DNA of 64,000 nucleotides, from NCBI RefSeq assembly GCF_022538185.1, contig NZ_JAKYXC010000016.1, positions 62,001-126,000 on the forward strand, in the 5' to 3' direction. The notes under the pieces are model-generated. The model searched no databases. It saw nothing but the letters and a program-made list of their open reading frames with translations, and was not told the DNA's origin. Both the position numbers and the translations under genes were made by a program. Positions 7,980 to 16,757 of the stretch are shown in pieces (the stretch's first letter is position 1; every line of letters starts with the position of its first letter). This stretch comes from Microbacterium sp. CFH 31415. GTDB taxonomy: Bacteria; Actinomycetota; Actinomycetes; Actinomycetales; Microbacteriaceae.

Positions 7980-9386
7980 TCAGCGCGTGTGCTCGTCCGC
8001 GTGGGTGAGGGCGCGGTCGATCACGTCCAGACCGCGCACGAGCTCGTCCTCAGCGATGACGAGCGGCGGTGCGACGTGCACGCGGTTGAAGTGCGTGAAC
8101 GGCCAGACGCCGTCGCGCTTGCACGCTGCCACGACGGCGGCGACGGGCGCAGCATCCGCACCACTCGCATTGAACGGCACGAGGGGCTCGCGGCTCTCGC
8201 GGTCGCGCACGAGCTCGATGGCCCAGAAGAGGCCCAGGCCGCGCACGTCCCCGACGGAGGGGTGGCGTGCCGCGATGTCGCGCAGCCGCGGCTCGACGAC
8301 GCGCGCTCCGAGGTCGCGGACGCGCTCGAGGATGCAGTCGCGCTCGAAGACCTCGAACGTCGCGACGCCGGCTGCACAGGCGAGCGGGTGCCCGGAGTAG
8401 GTGAGCCCACCCGGGAACGCCATCGTGTCGAAGTGCGCGGCGATGCGGTCCGAGATCACCACGCCGCCGAGCGGCACATAGCCCGAGTTCACTCCCTTTG
8501 CGAACGTGATGAGGTCGGGCACCACATCGAAAGCCTGGAATGCGAACCATTCGCCGACGCGGCCGAATCCGACCATCACCTCGTCGGCGATGTACACGAT
8601 GCCGAACCGGTCGCACAGCTCGCGGACCCCGGCGAGGTAGCCCGGCGGCGGTACCAGCACGCCGTTGGTGCCCACGATCGTCTCGATGACGATCGCCGCG
8701 ATCGTCGACGCGCCCTCGAGCACGATCGTCTGCTCGAGGTGCTCGAGTGCGCGCTGCGTCTCCTCCTCGGGCGTCGCGGAATGGAACGCCGAGCGGTATG
8801 GATACGGGCCGAAGAACTTGGCGACCGAGCCGTCGGCGGGCTCGTTCGGCCACCGTCGCGGGTCACCCGTGAGCGCGATCGCCGTCGATGTGTTGCCGTG
8901 GTAGCTGCGGTACATCGACAGCACCTTGCGACGGCCGGTGACGAGTCGCGCCATGCGCACGGCGTTCTCGTTGGCGTCGGCGCCGCCGTTGGTGAAGAAC
9001 ACCTTGTCCATGCCGTCGGGCGCGACCCCGGCGATGCGCCGTGCGAGCTCGCCGCGGACGTCGTTCGCCATCGACGGCTGGATCGTGGCGAGCCGCCCGG
9101 CCTGCCGCTGGATGGCGTCGACGAGGTCGGGATGCTGGTGCCCGAGGTTGAGGTTCACCAGCTGGGAGCTGAAGTCGAGGAAGGCGTTGCCCTCGTAGTC
9201 CCAGAACGTCGAGCCGTCGCCGGCGGCGATCGGAAGCGGATCGATCACCGCCTGTGCGCTCCACGAATGGAAGACGTGTCCGCGATCGTCGGCGCGGACG
9301 CGGGCGTCGGCTTCGTGATCGGGCAGGGGATGGGTGGCGCCGTCGCCGTCGGTGTAGGTCGCGGCGCGGGAGAGCGTGTCGGTCAT
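7980..9386 (-). CDS. Class III PLP aminotransferase (omega-aminotransferase type)
   Basis: 468 residues, a full-length fold type I class III enzyme. The PLP site is clear: Asp268 in IADEVMVGFGR and Schiff-base Lys297 in ITFAKGVNSGYVPLGG. The WSAQAV segment near the start fits omega-amine or beta-alanine/GABA transaminases. It is divergent from a PucR-type regulator and next to a PuuB-like oxidase and Pot transporter, so a role in transaminating a polyamine-derived amine is likely (inference). It has a paralogue at 40319-41635. GGGAG 5 nt before the ATG supports the start. Confidence 0.92.
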   Translation of the reverse strand: MTDTLSRAATYTDGDGATHPLPDHEADARVRADDRGHVFHSWSAQAVIDPLPIAAGDGSTFWDYEGNAFLDFSSQLVNLNLGHQHPDLVDAIQRQAGRLATIQPSMANDVRGELARRIAGVAPDGMDKVFFTNGGADANENAVRMARLVTGRRKVLSMYRSYHGNTSTAIALTGDPRRWPNEPADGSVAKFFGPYPYRSAFHSATPEEETQRALEHLEQTIVLEGASTIAAIVIETIVGTNGVLVPPPGYLAGVRELCDRFGIVYIADEVMVGFGRVGEWFAFQAFDVVPDLITFAKGVNSGYVPLGGVVISDRIAAHFDTMAFPGGLTYSGHPLACAAGVATFEVFERDCILERVRDLGARVVEPRLRDIAARHPSVGDVRGLGLFWAIELVRDRESREPLVPFNASGADAAPVAAVVAACKRDGVWPFTHFNRVHVAPPLVIAEDELVRGLDVIDRALTHADEHTR

Positions 9387-9402
9387 GGCGGCTCCCGGGT
9401 CG

Positions 9403-9425
9403 TCTCCGGACAGATCGACCGGAGA
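9403..9425. promoter_or_regulatory. Candidate operator between aminotransferase and PucR regulator
   Basis: Inverted repeat TCTCCGG-N9-CCGGAGA containing GACAGATCGACCGGA (9409-9423). The same core recurs upstream of the Pot transporter operon (20268-20282 and 20359-20371). A second dyad, CTGGG-N4-CCCAG, lies at 9435-9448. The position between divergent regulator and target genes is typical of an autoregulated operator. Confidence 0.55.
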
Positions 9426-9475
9426 TGGATTAGGCTGGGTCGGCCCAGTTTGTCAGAGCAGAAGTTGGTGCAACG

Positions 9476-11140
9476 GTGCCCGACCGTCGCGAAGATCAAC
9501 CGATCCGTACGGATCGTCTGGTCGCAGGATCCGCGCTTGAAACCCTTCCGACCGTGCGCGAGGTGATCGCCCTCGACGCCGTCGCACAGGGTGTCCCCGA
9601 GGTGCTCGTCGGCGACGATGCGCTCGATGCCCGCGTGCGCTGGCTGCACGTGTCGGACAGTGCCGGCGTCGCCCCGCTGCTCGACGGCGGCGAGCTCCTG
9701 CTGTCGACGGGGTCGTCGTGGCCGGCGGACCCTGCCGACCTCCGCCGGTTCATCGGCGGGCTCGACGACGCGGGGCTCTCGGGGCTGATCCTCGAGCTCG
9801 GCACCCACTACCGGTACGTGCCCGCCGTGGTGGTCGAAGCGGCCCGGGAGCGGAACCTGGCGCTCATCGTCCTGCACCGCGAACTGAAGTTCATCACGAT
9901 CACCGAGGCCGTCCACGGCCGCATCATCACGGGTCAGAGCGACGCGCTGCGCTCGCGCGATGAGGTGCGCGAGCGCTTCACCGCACTCGTGCTGCGCGGG
10001 TCGCCCGCCGACTTCATCGTGCATCAGCTCGCCCAGACCCTCGGCGCCCCGGTGGTCCTCGAGAACCGTGGGCACGAGGTGGTCGCCGCCGAGGTGCCGC
10101 TCGCTCTCGAAGAGGAGCTCTTCACCGAGTGGGAGCTGCGCTCGCGCTCGGCCCACCGCCGTGCCGAGCAGCGCCGCGAGCGGGGCGCGGCCCCGGGCGC
10201 GGAGGACTGGCTGGTCGTGCCCGTCGAGGCGCGCGGCGTGCGCTGGGGCACCCTGATCGCACTTCCCGGGCCCGACCATCCTGCCGGACGCACCGCCGTG
10301 ATGGAGCAGGGCGCCATCGCACTCGCGGTCGGCCGTCTCGCCGACGGGGAGTCCGACGAGTGGGGTCGCATCGGGCGACGCCGCTTGGTCGACGGCCTGC
10401 TGGCCGGCCGGTTCGCCGGCGCCGGCGGTGCGGCCGCTCGACTCGAGGCGGCCGGACTGCCGTTGCGAGGCGCGCGGCTGTACGGGATCGTCGTGTCGGG
10501 CGCCGCGGTCACGGCAGAGCGAGCGGATGCCGCGGCCCGCGCCCTGCGCGGGCGCGCGCTCGCAGGCTCGGCCCCCGACGGCGTGCCCGCCCCGGCGACC
10601 ACGGTGCTGCTCTCACTGCCCGCCGACACGGTGTTCGACGACTCCGCCGCTCTCGCGCTCGCCGCCGCGCTCGTGGAGGCGGGGGCGGACACCGATCGCC
10701 TGACCCTCTCGGTCGGACGCGCCGCCGAGGGCCTCGACTCGGCTCTCGCCTCCCTGCACGACGCCGTGGACCTCGCCCGCGGGCGGCGACGGCGCCCAGG
10801 CAAGGGGCCGCATCTGCGCCGGGCCGAGAACCGCCCGCTCGTGCAGCTCGTGACGGCGCTGCGCGACGACCACCGCGTGCTCGAGCACGGCGAGCGCATG
10901 CTGGCGCCCCTCATCGTGCACGACCTCACCCGCACCGGCGACCTGCTCGATGTGCTCGAGGCGATGCTTGCGCATCCGGGCAACCGCACGGCCGCGGCAT
11001 CCGCTTCCCATCTGTCGCGCTCGGTGTTCTACCAGCGCATCGCCCTCATCGAAGAACTGCTCGGCGTCGACCTCGACGACGGCGAGACCCAGACCGCGCT
11101 GCACCTCGCCCTGCTGGTGCGCCGTAGCGCCGGCCGCTGA
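9476..11140 (+). CDS. PucR family transcriptional regulator
   Basis: 554 residues. An N-terminal purine-catabolism-regulator-like domain (about 20-150; VREVIALDAVAQGVPEVLVG, LLSTGSSW) is followed by a GGDEF-related middle region and a C-terminal PucR helix-turn-helix (about 490-550; SHLSRSVFYQRIALIEELLGVDL). PucR proteins control nitrogen-compound breakdown such as purines, GABA and polyamines. It is divergent from the aminotransferase with an 89-bp shared region holding dyads, which suggests it controls that gene and itself. The GTG at 9476 is the likely start, without a strong ribosome binding site. Confidence 0.9.
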   Translation: MPDRREDQPIRTDRLVAGSALETLPTVREVIALDAVAQGVPEVLVGDDALDARVRWLHVSDSAGVAPLLDGGELLLSTGSSWPADPADLRRFIGGLDDAGLSGLILELGTHYRYVPAVVVEAARERNLALIVLHRELKFITITEAVHGRIITGQSDALRSRDEVRERFTALVLRGSPADFIVHQLAQTLGAPVVLENRGHEVVAAEVPLALEEELFTEWELRSRSAHRRAEQRRERGAAPGAEDWLVVPVEARGVRWGTLIALPGPDHPAGRTAVMEQGAIALAVGRLADGESDEWGRIGRRRLVDGLLAGRFAGAGGAAARLEAAGLPLRGARLYGIVVSGAAVTAERADAAARALRGRALAGSAPDGVPAPATTVLLSLPADTVFDDSAALALAAALVEAGADTDRLTLSVGRAAEGLDSALASLHDAVDLARGRRRRPGKGPHLRRAENRPLVQLVTALRDDHRVLEHGERMLAPLIVHDLTRTGDLLDVLEAMLAHPGNRTAAASASHLSRSVFYQRIALIEELLGVDLDDGETQTALHLALLVRRSAGR

Positions 11141-11164
11141 GCCCGCTCCACCCTTGGAGTCGTC

Positions 11165-12208
11165 TCACACTCGACGCGGGTCGATCATCGTCATGCCGGC
11201 TGGCGTCGCGGAGTCGAACGCGGGCAGCAGAGCGGCGGCCTCCGGCAGCCCGACGACGCGCTCCACGAGGGCCTCGGGGTGCAGAGCGCCGGACTCGATG
11301 AGCGCCAGCATGCCGGGGTAGTCGACGGCGGCCATGCCGTGGCTGCCGAGGAGGTCCAGCTCCCACCCGATGACGCGTGACATCGGCACGCGAGGGTGGC
11401 CGTCGACGGGCGGGAGCAGGCCGATCTGCACGTGCCGTCCACGTCGGCGCAGGCTGTGGATCGCGTCGGCGCACGTCTGCTCACTGCCGACGGCATCCAC
11501 GGAGACGTCGGATCCGCCGTCGCTCAGCTCGTGGACGACGGCCGCGACGTCCCCGCCGTCGGCGAGGATGACATGATCGGCGCCGAGAGCGGATGCCGCA
11601 TCCAGCGCCGCTCGATGTCGATCGACGACGATCACGCGGGCGCCGAGCGCCTTCGCGATCATGGCTCCGCTCAGGCCGACTCCGCCGGCGCCGACGATCG
11701 TCACCCACTCGCCGGCCGCCAGACGTGCCCGGCCCACGAGTCCGCGGTAGGCCGTGGCGAAGCGGCACCCGAGGGCCGCGGCGGCCTCGAAGCTCACCGA
11801 CTCGGGGATCGCCACGAGGTTCGCGTCCGCGGCATGCAGCACGACACACTCGGCGAAGGACCCGTCGTGTGTGAAGCCCGGTTGCGTCTGCCCGGGGCAT
11901 ACCTGCGCATCGCCCCGCAGACACCATTCACAGCGCCCGCAGCCGCACACGAACGGCACCGTCACACGGTCGCCGACGGCCCACCTCCCGACGCCCTCGC
12001 CAACCTCGGCGACGATGCCCGCCAGCTCGTGCCCGGGCACGTGGGGGAGCGAGATGTCGTCGTCGTGGCCCGCCCAGCCGTGCCAGTCGCTGCGGCACAG
12101 CCCCGTCGCGCGCACCTCGACGACGACGCCGCCTTCGGGCGCCGACGGTCTCGGCACGTCACGAACCTCGGGCGCGACGCCGAAGGCGTCGTAGACGACT
12201 GCACGCAT
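11165..12208 (-). CDS. Zinc-dependent alcohol dehydrogenase (MDR family)
   Basis: 347 residues. Catalytic zinc ligands Cys38 (GLCRSD) and His60-Glu61 (PGHE); structural zinc cysteines 90, 93, 96 and 104 with normal spacing; Rossmann motif GAGGVGLSGA at about 172. An NAD(P)-dependent alcohol/aldehyde oxidoreductase. It lies 30 bp downstream of the cupin gene, in the same direction as the FAD oxidase, so it may oxidise or reduce the product of amine oxidation. A CACGAT box 6 nt before the ATG may give an internal leaderless start. Substrate unknown. Confidence 0.9.
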   Translation of the reverse strand: MRAVVYDAFGVAPEVRDVPRPSAPEGGVVVEVRATGLCRSDWHGWAGHDDDISLPHVPGHELAGIVAEVGEGVGRWAVGDRVTVPFVCGCGRCEWCLRGDAQVCPGQTQPGFTHDGSFAECVVLHAADANLVAIPESVSFEAAAALGCRFATAYRGLVGRARLAAGEWVTIVGAGGVGLSGAMIAKALGARVIVVDRHRAALDAASALGADHVILADGGDVAAVVHELSDGGSDVSVDAVGSEQTCADAIHSLRRRGRHVQIGLLPPVDGHPRVPMSRVIGWELDLLGSHGMAAVDYPGMLALIESGALHPEALVERVVGLPEAAALLPAFDSATPAGMTMIDPRRV

Positions 12209-12238
12209 GCCTCCATCGTGGCATCGGGCGAGGGGGCG

Positions 12239-12580
12239 CTAAGCCAGGTACACCTTGCGGAGGGTCTCGCGCACCGTCCAGACGGTGCGCATCCCCGATT
12301 CCAGCCGCACGATCGCGCCGGTCTCGAGCTCGATCGAGGGCAGGGCCGGGTCGACGAACTCCACCGTGGCCGACCCGGCGACGACGACGAACACCTCGTC
12401 GATCTCGATGTCGGACATCGCGCCGGGGGTCATCTCCCACACGCCGATGCCCATGTCCTCGTCCAGGTCGACCGAGCCCGTGGCCGGCGACCCCGCAACG
12501 ACCTGCGCAGGCGGCACGGGGAGGAGCGGAACCTCCACCTCGCCGGCGGAGACGAGGGCTCCGGCATCCAAATCGCTCAT
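12239..12580 (-). CDS. Small cupin domain protein
   Basis: 113 residues, a single cupin barrel (about 35-112: MGIGVWEMTPGAM, DEVFVVVAGSATVEF, GAIVRLESGMRTVWTV). It resembles the cupin partners found beside gamma-glutamylputrescine oxidase-like genes. The classical two-His metal site is not obvious. Its ATG overlaps the stop of the upstream FAD oxidase gene (ATGA), implying translational coupling. Confidence 0.82.
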   Translation of the reverse strand: MSDLDAGALVSAGEVEVPLLPVPPAQVVAGSPATGSVDLDEDMGIGVWEMTPGAMSDIEIDEVFVVVAGSATVEFVDPALPSIELETGAIVRLESGMRTVWTVRETLRKVYLA

Positions 12581-14013
12581 GAGTCGAACCCCAGTCCGAG
12601 GGCGTCGAGGGTCTTCAGCAGCAAATTGCGCTTGCCGCGATTGTGGTCGGCACGGTCGAGCGACCAGCGGGTCGCGTTGATGCCCAGGGCGGCGGCGGGC
12701 TCGGGAGGGAACGGCAGCGGGCGCTTGCGCACCATCTCGAGCTCGGTGCGCTCCGTGCGCTCGCCGGCGAGCAGGTCGAGCATCACGTCGGCGGCGAAGC
12801 GCGTCGCTGCCACGCCGAGGCCCGTGAATCCCGCCGCGTACGCGACGCGACCCCCGCGCGCGGTGCCGTAGAACGCGCAGAACTGGGTCGACGTGTCGAT
12901 CGCGCCGGCCCACTTGTGGGTGAAGCGCAGGCCGTCCAGCTGTGGGAACGTCGTGAAGAAGTGGCCGGCCAGCTTCTCGAACGACGAGGGGCGGTCTTCG
13001 TACTGCGTGCGGACGCGCCGCCCGTAGTGGTAGACCGCGTCGTACCCGCCGAACAGGATGCGGTTGTCGCGGCTGAGCCGGTAATAGTGGAACTGGTTCG
13101 CCAGGTCGCTGATGCCCTGCCGGTCGTTCCAGCCGATCGCGGCGAGCTGCTCGGCCGACAGCGGCTCGGTCATGAGTGCGTAGTCGTACACCGGCACGGT
13201 CATGAGCCGGTTGCGCTTGAGCAGCGACGGGAAGACGTTGGTCGCCAGCGCCACGCGCCCGGCGGTGATGCGGCCGTGGGTCGCGACGACCCGCACCTTG
13301 TCGCCGGCGTCGTCGAGGGCATGGATGGGCGAGTGCTCGAAGATCTCGACGCCCGCCTCCTCGGCGGCGTGCGCGAGACCGGCGGCGAGCTTGCCCGGGT
13401 GCACGATGGCGGTCGAGCGCTGCTCCCAGACGGCCCCGAGATAGGTGGGGGAGGCGATGGATGCCTGCACCTCGGCCTCGCTGAGACGCAGCACTCCCTC
13501 TTCGCCTCGGGATGCGGCATCCGCTGCCCATTCGTCCAGCCACTCGAGCTGGTGCGGCTCGGTGGCGACGCCGAGCGAGCCGACGCGCTCCCAGTCCGCA
13601 TCGATGCCGTATGCGGCGATGTCTTCGCCCATCCCGTCGAGGTTCTCGAGCCCCATCTCGTCGAGGCGGTCGATCTCGTCGGGCCAGCGGCTCAGGCCGT
13701 TGTCGCGTCCGTGCGTGAGGCTCGCCTCGCAGAACCCGCCGTTGCGGCCCGAAGCGGCCCAGCCCACGGTGCGGGCCTCCACCACGACGACGCGGATCGA
13801 CGGATCGCGGCGCTTCGCCTGCAGCGCGGTCCACAGACCGGTGTAGCCCGCGCCGACCACCACGAGGTCGGCCCTAGACTCCCCGCTCACGCGTGCGCGT
13901 GCGGGGGTGTCGGGGAGGTCGTCCAGCCAGAAGACGCCCTGACGCGTCTCGGAGAGGCTGTGACGGATGACGGATGCTGCCGGCCGCTGTCGTTCGAAGA
14001 CGGTCGTGCCCAC
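12577..14013 (-). CDS. FAD-dependent oxidoreductase, PuuB-like (gamma-glutamylputrescine oxidase family)
   Basis: 478 residues of the DAO fold. The FAD dinucleotide motif VVVGAGYTGL is at about 51-60, followed by VVVVEARTVGWAASGRNGGF, characteristic of PuuB and related amine oxidases. It probably oxidises a putrescine or gamma-glutamyl-amine substrate to an aldehyde, feeding the nearby dehydrogenase or aminotransferase. The start is set at the GTG at 14013 because AGGGAA lies about 9 nt upstream; the frame opens further to 14151, but that part would be translated across a long palindrome. It is coupled to the cupin gene. Confidence 0.87.
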   Translation of the reverse strand: MGTTVFERQRPAASVIRHSLSETRQGVFWLDDLPDTPARARVSGESRADLVVVGAGYTGLWTALQAKRRDPSIRVVVVEARTVGWAASGRNGGFCEASLTHGRDNGLSRWPDEIDRLDEMGLENLDGMGEDIAAYGIDADWERVGSLGVATEPHQLEWLDEWAADAASRGEEGVLRLSEAEVQASIASPTYLGAVWEQRSTAIVHPGKLAAGLAHAAEEAGVEIFEHSPIHALDDAGDKVRVVATHGRITAGRVALATNVFPSLLKRNRLMTVPVYDYALMTEPLSAEQLAAIGWNDRQGISDLANQFHYYRLSRDNRILFGGYDAVYHYGRRVRTQYEDRPSSFEKLAGHFFTTFPQLDGLRFTHKWAGAIDTSTQFCAFYGTARGGRVAYAAGFTGLGVAATRFAADVMLDLLAGERTERTELEMVRKRPLPFPPEPAAALGINATRWSLDRADHNRGKRNLLLKTLDALGLGFDS

Positions 14014-14070
14014 GGGTATCACTTCCCTGCTCGGTGTTGTCTGCTTCGATCTTGGGGGCTGCCGGCTGCC

Positions 14071-14143
14071 GAGAACAGGTGATCTGGCGAACACAGGACG
14101 GATCGGTCGATTTTGCCCTGTTTCCGTCAGATCACCTGTTCTG
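14071..14143. promoter_or_regulatory. Long inverted repeat upstream of the FAD oxidase gene
   Basis: AGAACAGGTGATCTG at 14072-14086 is perfectly repeated in inverted orientation at 14128-14142; with five mismatches the arms extend to about 29 bp with a 15-nt centre. There is no T-run on the downstream side, so it looks more like a paired operator than a terminator. CAGATC within each arm is shared with the motif at the PucR and Pot promoters. Confidence 0.6.
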
Positions 14144-14174
14144 GGAAGCACCTGGGATGGTGGATGGTGCCTCG

Positions 14175-15830
14175 CTACGCGTCGGGGGCGGCGTACACGC
14201 GCGATCCCTCGACGAATGTCTGCAGCACCCGCGTCGCGCCGATCTCCTCGGCCGGACCATCGAAGGGGTCGCGGTCCAGCACGACGAGGTCGGCGTACTT
14301 GCCCGCCTCTACGGTCCCGGTGGTCTCGTCGAGATGGTTCACCCAGGCCGAGCCGGCCGTGTAGGCCGTCAGCGACGTGGCGAGGTCGATCGCCTGCTCG
14401 GGGAGGAAGGCCTCGTACTCGCCCTCCTCATGGCCCGGGGCGGCGAGGCGGTTGACGGCGACGTGGATCGCCGCGAGCGGGTCGGGCGACGAGACCGACC
14501 AGTCGCTGCCGGCGGCGAGCACGGCACCCGCGCGCAGCAGGTCGCCGAAGGGGTACTGCCACGCGCTGCGTGGCTCGCCCAGGAACGGCAGCGTCAAGTC
14601 GACCATCTGCGGCTCGAGCGCGGCCCACAGCGACTGCATGTTGGCCGCGACGCCGAGCTGCCGGAAGCGCGGGACGTCGTCGGGGTGGACGACCTGGATG
14701 TGCGCGATGTGGTGACGGTTGTCGCCGTGCCCGTTGCGGCCGATCGCATGTTCGACGGCGTCGAGGCACTCCCGCACGGCACGGTCCCCGATCGCGTGGA
14801 AGTGCACCTGGAAGCCTTCGGCGTCGAGGATCGGGACGGCTTCGTTCAGCACGTCGGGGTCGACGAACGAGATGCCCGAGTTGTCGGTGAAGTGCCCGTG
14901 CCCGTCGCAGTACGGCTCGAGCATCGAGGCGGTGAAGTTCTCGGCGACCCCGTCCTGCATGACCTTGACGGATGTCGCGGCGAAGCGCCCGCCGCGGTAC
15001 CGCTCGCGACGCTCGAGGAGGGAGGGAATCTGCTCGAGCCCCTGCGTGCGGTCCCACCAGATGGCGCCCACCACGCGTGCCGTCAGCGTTCCGTCGGCAG
15101 CCGCCCGCAGGTACGCCGGTCCCGGGTCGCCGGCATCCCCGTACGAGCCGACGATGGCGTCCTGCCACGCCGTGATGCCGAACGAGTGCAGGTAGCGCTG
15201 GCCGACCAGGAGCGCCTCGGTGAGCCGCTCGAGCGGCTCGTCGGGCAGGTGGCGGTTCACGAGGCTCATCGCGCCCTCATGCAGGGTTCCCGAGGGAGTG
15301 CCGTCTGCGTCGCGCTCGATGCGTCCGTCGGCGGGATCGGGCGTGTCGCGGTCGATTCCGGCCAGGCGCAGCGCGGCCGAGTTGACCCAGGCTCCGTGCC
15401 CGTCGCGGTTCGGGAAGAACGCCGGGCGATCGGCCACCACCGTGTCGAGTGCCGCCGCCGTCGGCGTTCCGCCGGGGAAGGCCGACATCTGCCAGCCGCC
15501 GCCGAGGATCCACTCGTCGTCGGGGTGGTCGGCCGCGTAGGCGCCGATCGCGTCGAGGTACTCCACCGCCGTGCCGTGCTCGGAGAGGTCGCACCGCAGC
15601 ATGTCGAGGCCGCCCCACACGGGGTGCACGTGGGCGTCCTGGAACCCCGGCAGCAGCATCCGTCCCCGCAGGTCCACCAGCTCGGTCCGAGGGCCGATCA
15701 GATCGCGGACGTCGTCGCCGCCGACAGCGATGATCCTGCCGTCCGCCACTGCGACCGTGCGGGCGCGTGAGCGCACCGTGTCCGCCGTGAAGACCGGACC
15801 GCCGGTGAAGACGAGATCGGCGTACCGCAC
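14175..15830 (-). CDS. Amidohydrolase family protein (YtcJ/NfdA-like)
   Basis: 551 residues. Metal-binding HxH at His67 and His69 (QDAHVHP), a later HFHAIGDRA motif and C-terminal DWSVSSPDP, all typical of YtcJ-type amidohydrolases that cleave amide or formamide bonds. It starts 7 bp after the Pot permease gene stop, so it is in the transporter operon and may release an amine from an imported N-substituted precursor. The substrate cannot be told from sequence. Confidence 0.88.
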   Translation of the reverse strand: MRYADLVFTGGPVFTADTVRSRARTVAVADGRIIAVGGDDVRDLIGPRTELVDLRGRMLLPGFQDAHVHPVWGGLDMLRCDLSEHGTAVEYLDAIGAYAADHPDDEWILGGGWQMSAFPGGTPTAAALDTVVADRPAFFPNRDGHGAWVNSAALRLAGIDRDTPDPADGRIERDADGTPSGTLHEGAMSLVNRHLPDEPLERLTEALLVGQRYLHSFGITAWQDAIVGSYGDAGDPGPAYLRAAADGTLTARVVGAIWWDRTQGLEQIPSLLERRERYRGGRFAATSVKVMQDGVAENFTASMLEPYCDGHGHFTDNSGISFVDPDVLNEAVPILDAEGFQVHFHAIGDRAVRECLDAVEHAIGRNGHGDNRHHIAHIQVVHPDDVPRFRQLGVAANMQSLWAALEPQMVDLTLPFLGEPRSAWQYPFGDLLRAGAVLAAGSDWSVSSPDPLAAIHVAVNRLAAPGHEEGEYEAFLPEQAIDLATSLTAYTAGSAWVNHLDETTGTVEAGKYADLVVLDRDPFDGPAEEIGATRVLQTFVEGSRVYAAPDA

Positions 15831-15836
15831 GGCGGG

Positions 15837-16757
15837 TCAGCCTCCCGTCATCGTGCGGGCGATCTGCGTCGCCGAGTCGCCCGCGCGCTTGAGCACCAGC
15901 GCGACCAGAGCGAGGGCGACCAGTGTGAGCAGAAGCATGATCGTCGATACCGCCGCGATCTCGGGACGCAGCCCCGTTCGCAGCGCGCTCAGCACGTAGA
16001 CCGGCCACGGGGTCGTGCCCGACACCTGCACGAACGCGGCGACGATGGTGTTGTCGAGGCTCAGGGTGAACGCGAGCAGGAAGCCCGCGAGCACTGCCGG
16101 CATCGCCAGCGCGAGCGTCACGCGGCGGAACGTGGTGAACGGCTTCGCGTAGAGATCAGCGGATGCCTCCTCCAGGCGTGCGTCCTGACCCACGAGCCGC
16201 GCGCGGACGATGTACGACACCACCGCGGTCGCGAACAGCGAGGATCCCACCGACAGGCGCACGATGCCGTCGTTGAACATCGTGACGCCCATGTCCTGGC
16301 CGAGGAAGACGAAGAACGGCAGCAGCGCGACCGCGTCGACGATCTCAGGGGTCACCGACACCAGGAGCAAGAGGCCCAGGAACCACCAGACCCACTTGCC
16401 GGGATGCCGCGCCATGGCGATGCCGGCGAGAGTGCCGAGCACCGTCGCGATGATCGCTGCGATGAGGGCGGTGAGCAGCGACACGCGTACGGCGCTCTGG
16501 ATCGCGGGTTTGGTGAGGATCGACATGAACGCGTCGAAGCCGAATCCGTCCCACACGGCGAGCAGGCGGCCGGTGTTGAACGAGTGCACGACGATCACGA
16601 TGATCGGCAGGAACAGGAAGAGCATGACGAGCATGCCCCACACGCTGAGCGCGATGTCCGACCACGGCTTGCGCACGCGGCGACGGACGCCGGTGCCGGG
16701 CCGGCCCTCGCGAGCCCGCGCCTGCATGATCGTCTCCGTCTGGGTCTGCGTGGTCAC
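15837..16757 (-). CDS. ABC transporter permease, PotC-like
   Basis: 306 residues with six expected membrane helices and the permease EAA-type loop (RLEEASADLYAKPFTTFRRVTLALAMPAVLAGF). Second permease of a spermidine/putrescine-type importer. Its start overlaps the stop of the PotB-like gene by 4 bp. In E. coli PotBC pair with ATPase PotA and binding protein PotD, as here. Confidence 0.92.
   Translation of the reverse strand: MTTQTQTETIMQARAREGRPGTGVRRRVRKPWSDIALSVWGMLVMLFLFLPIIVIVVHSFNTGRLLAVWDGFGFDAFMSILTKPAIQSAVRVSLLTALIAAIIATVLGTLAGIAMARHPGKWVWWFLGLLLLVSVTPEIVDAVALLPFFVFLGQDMGVTMFNDGIVRLSVGSSLFATAVVSYIVRARLVGQDARLEEASADLYAKPFTTFRRVTLALAMPAVLAGFLLAFTLSLDNTIVAAFVQVSGTTPWPVYVLSALRTGLRPEIAAVSTIMLLLTLVALALVALVLKRAGDSATQIARTMTGG

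Noticed and set aside
14071..14143. Terminator of the amidohydrolase gene
   Set aside because: No T-run on the lower strand side and arm size exceeds normal terminators; regulatory role preferred, although not excluded.
12577..14151. Longer start for the FAD oxidase at 14151
   Set aside because: It would translate through the palindrome with no similarity to the family; the GTG at 14013 has a good ribosome binding site.
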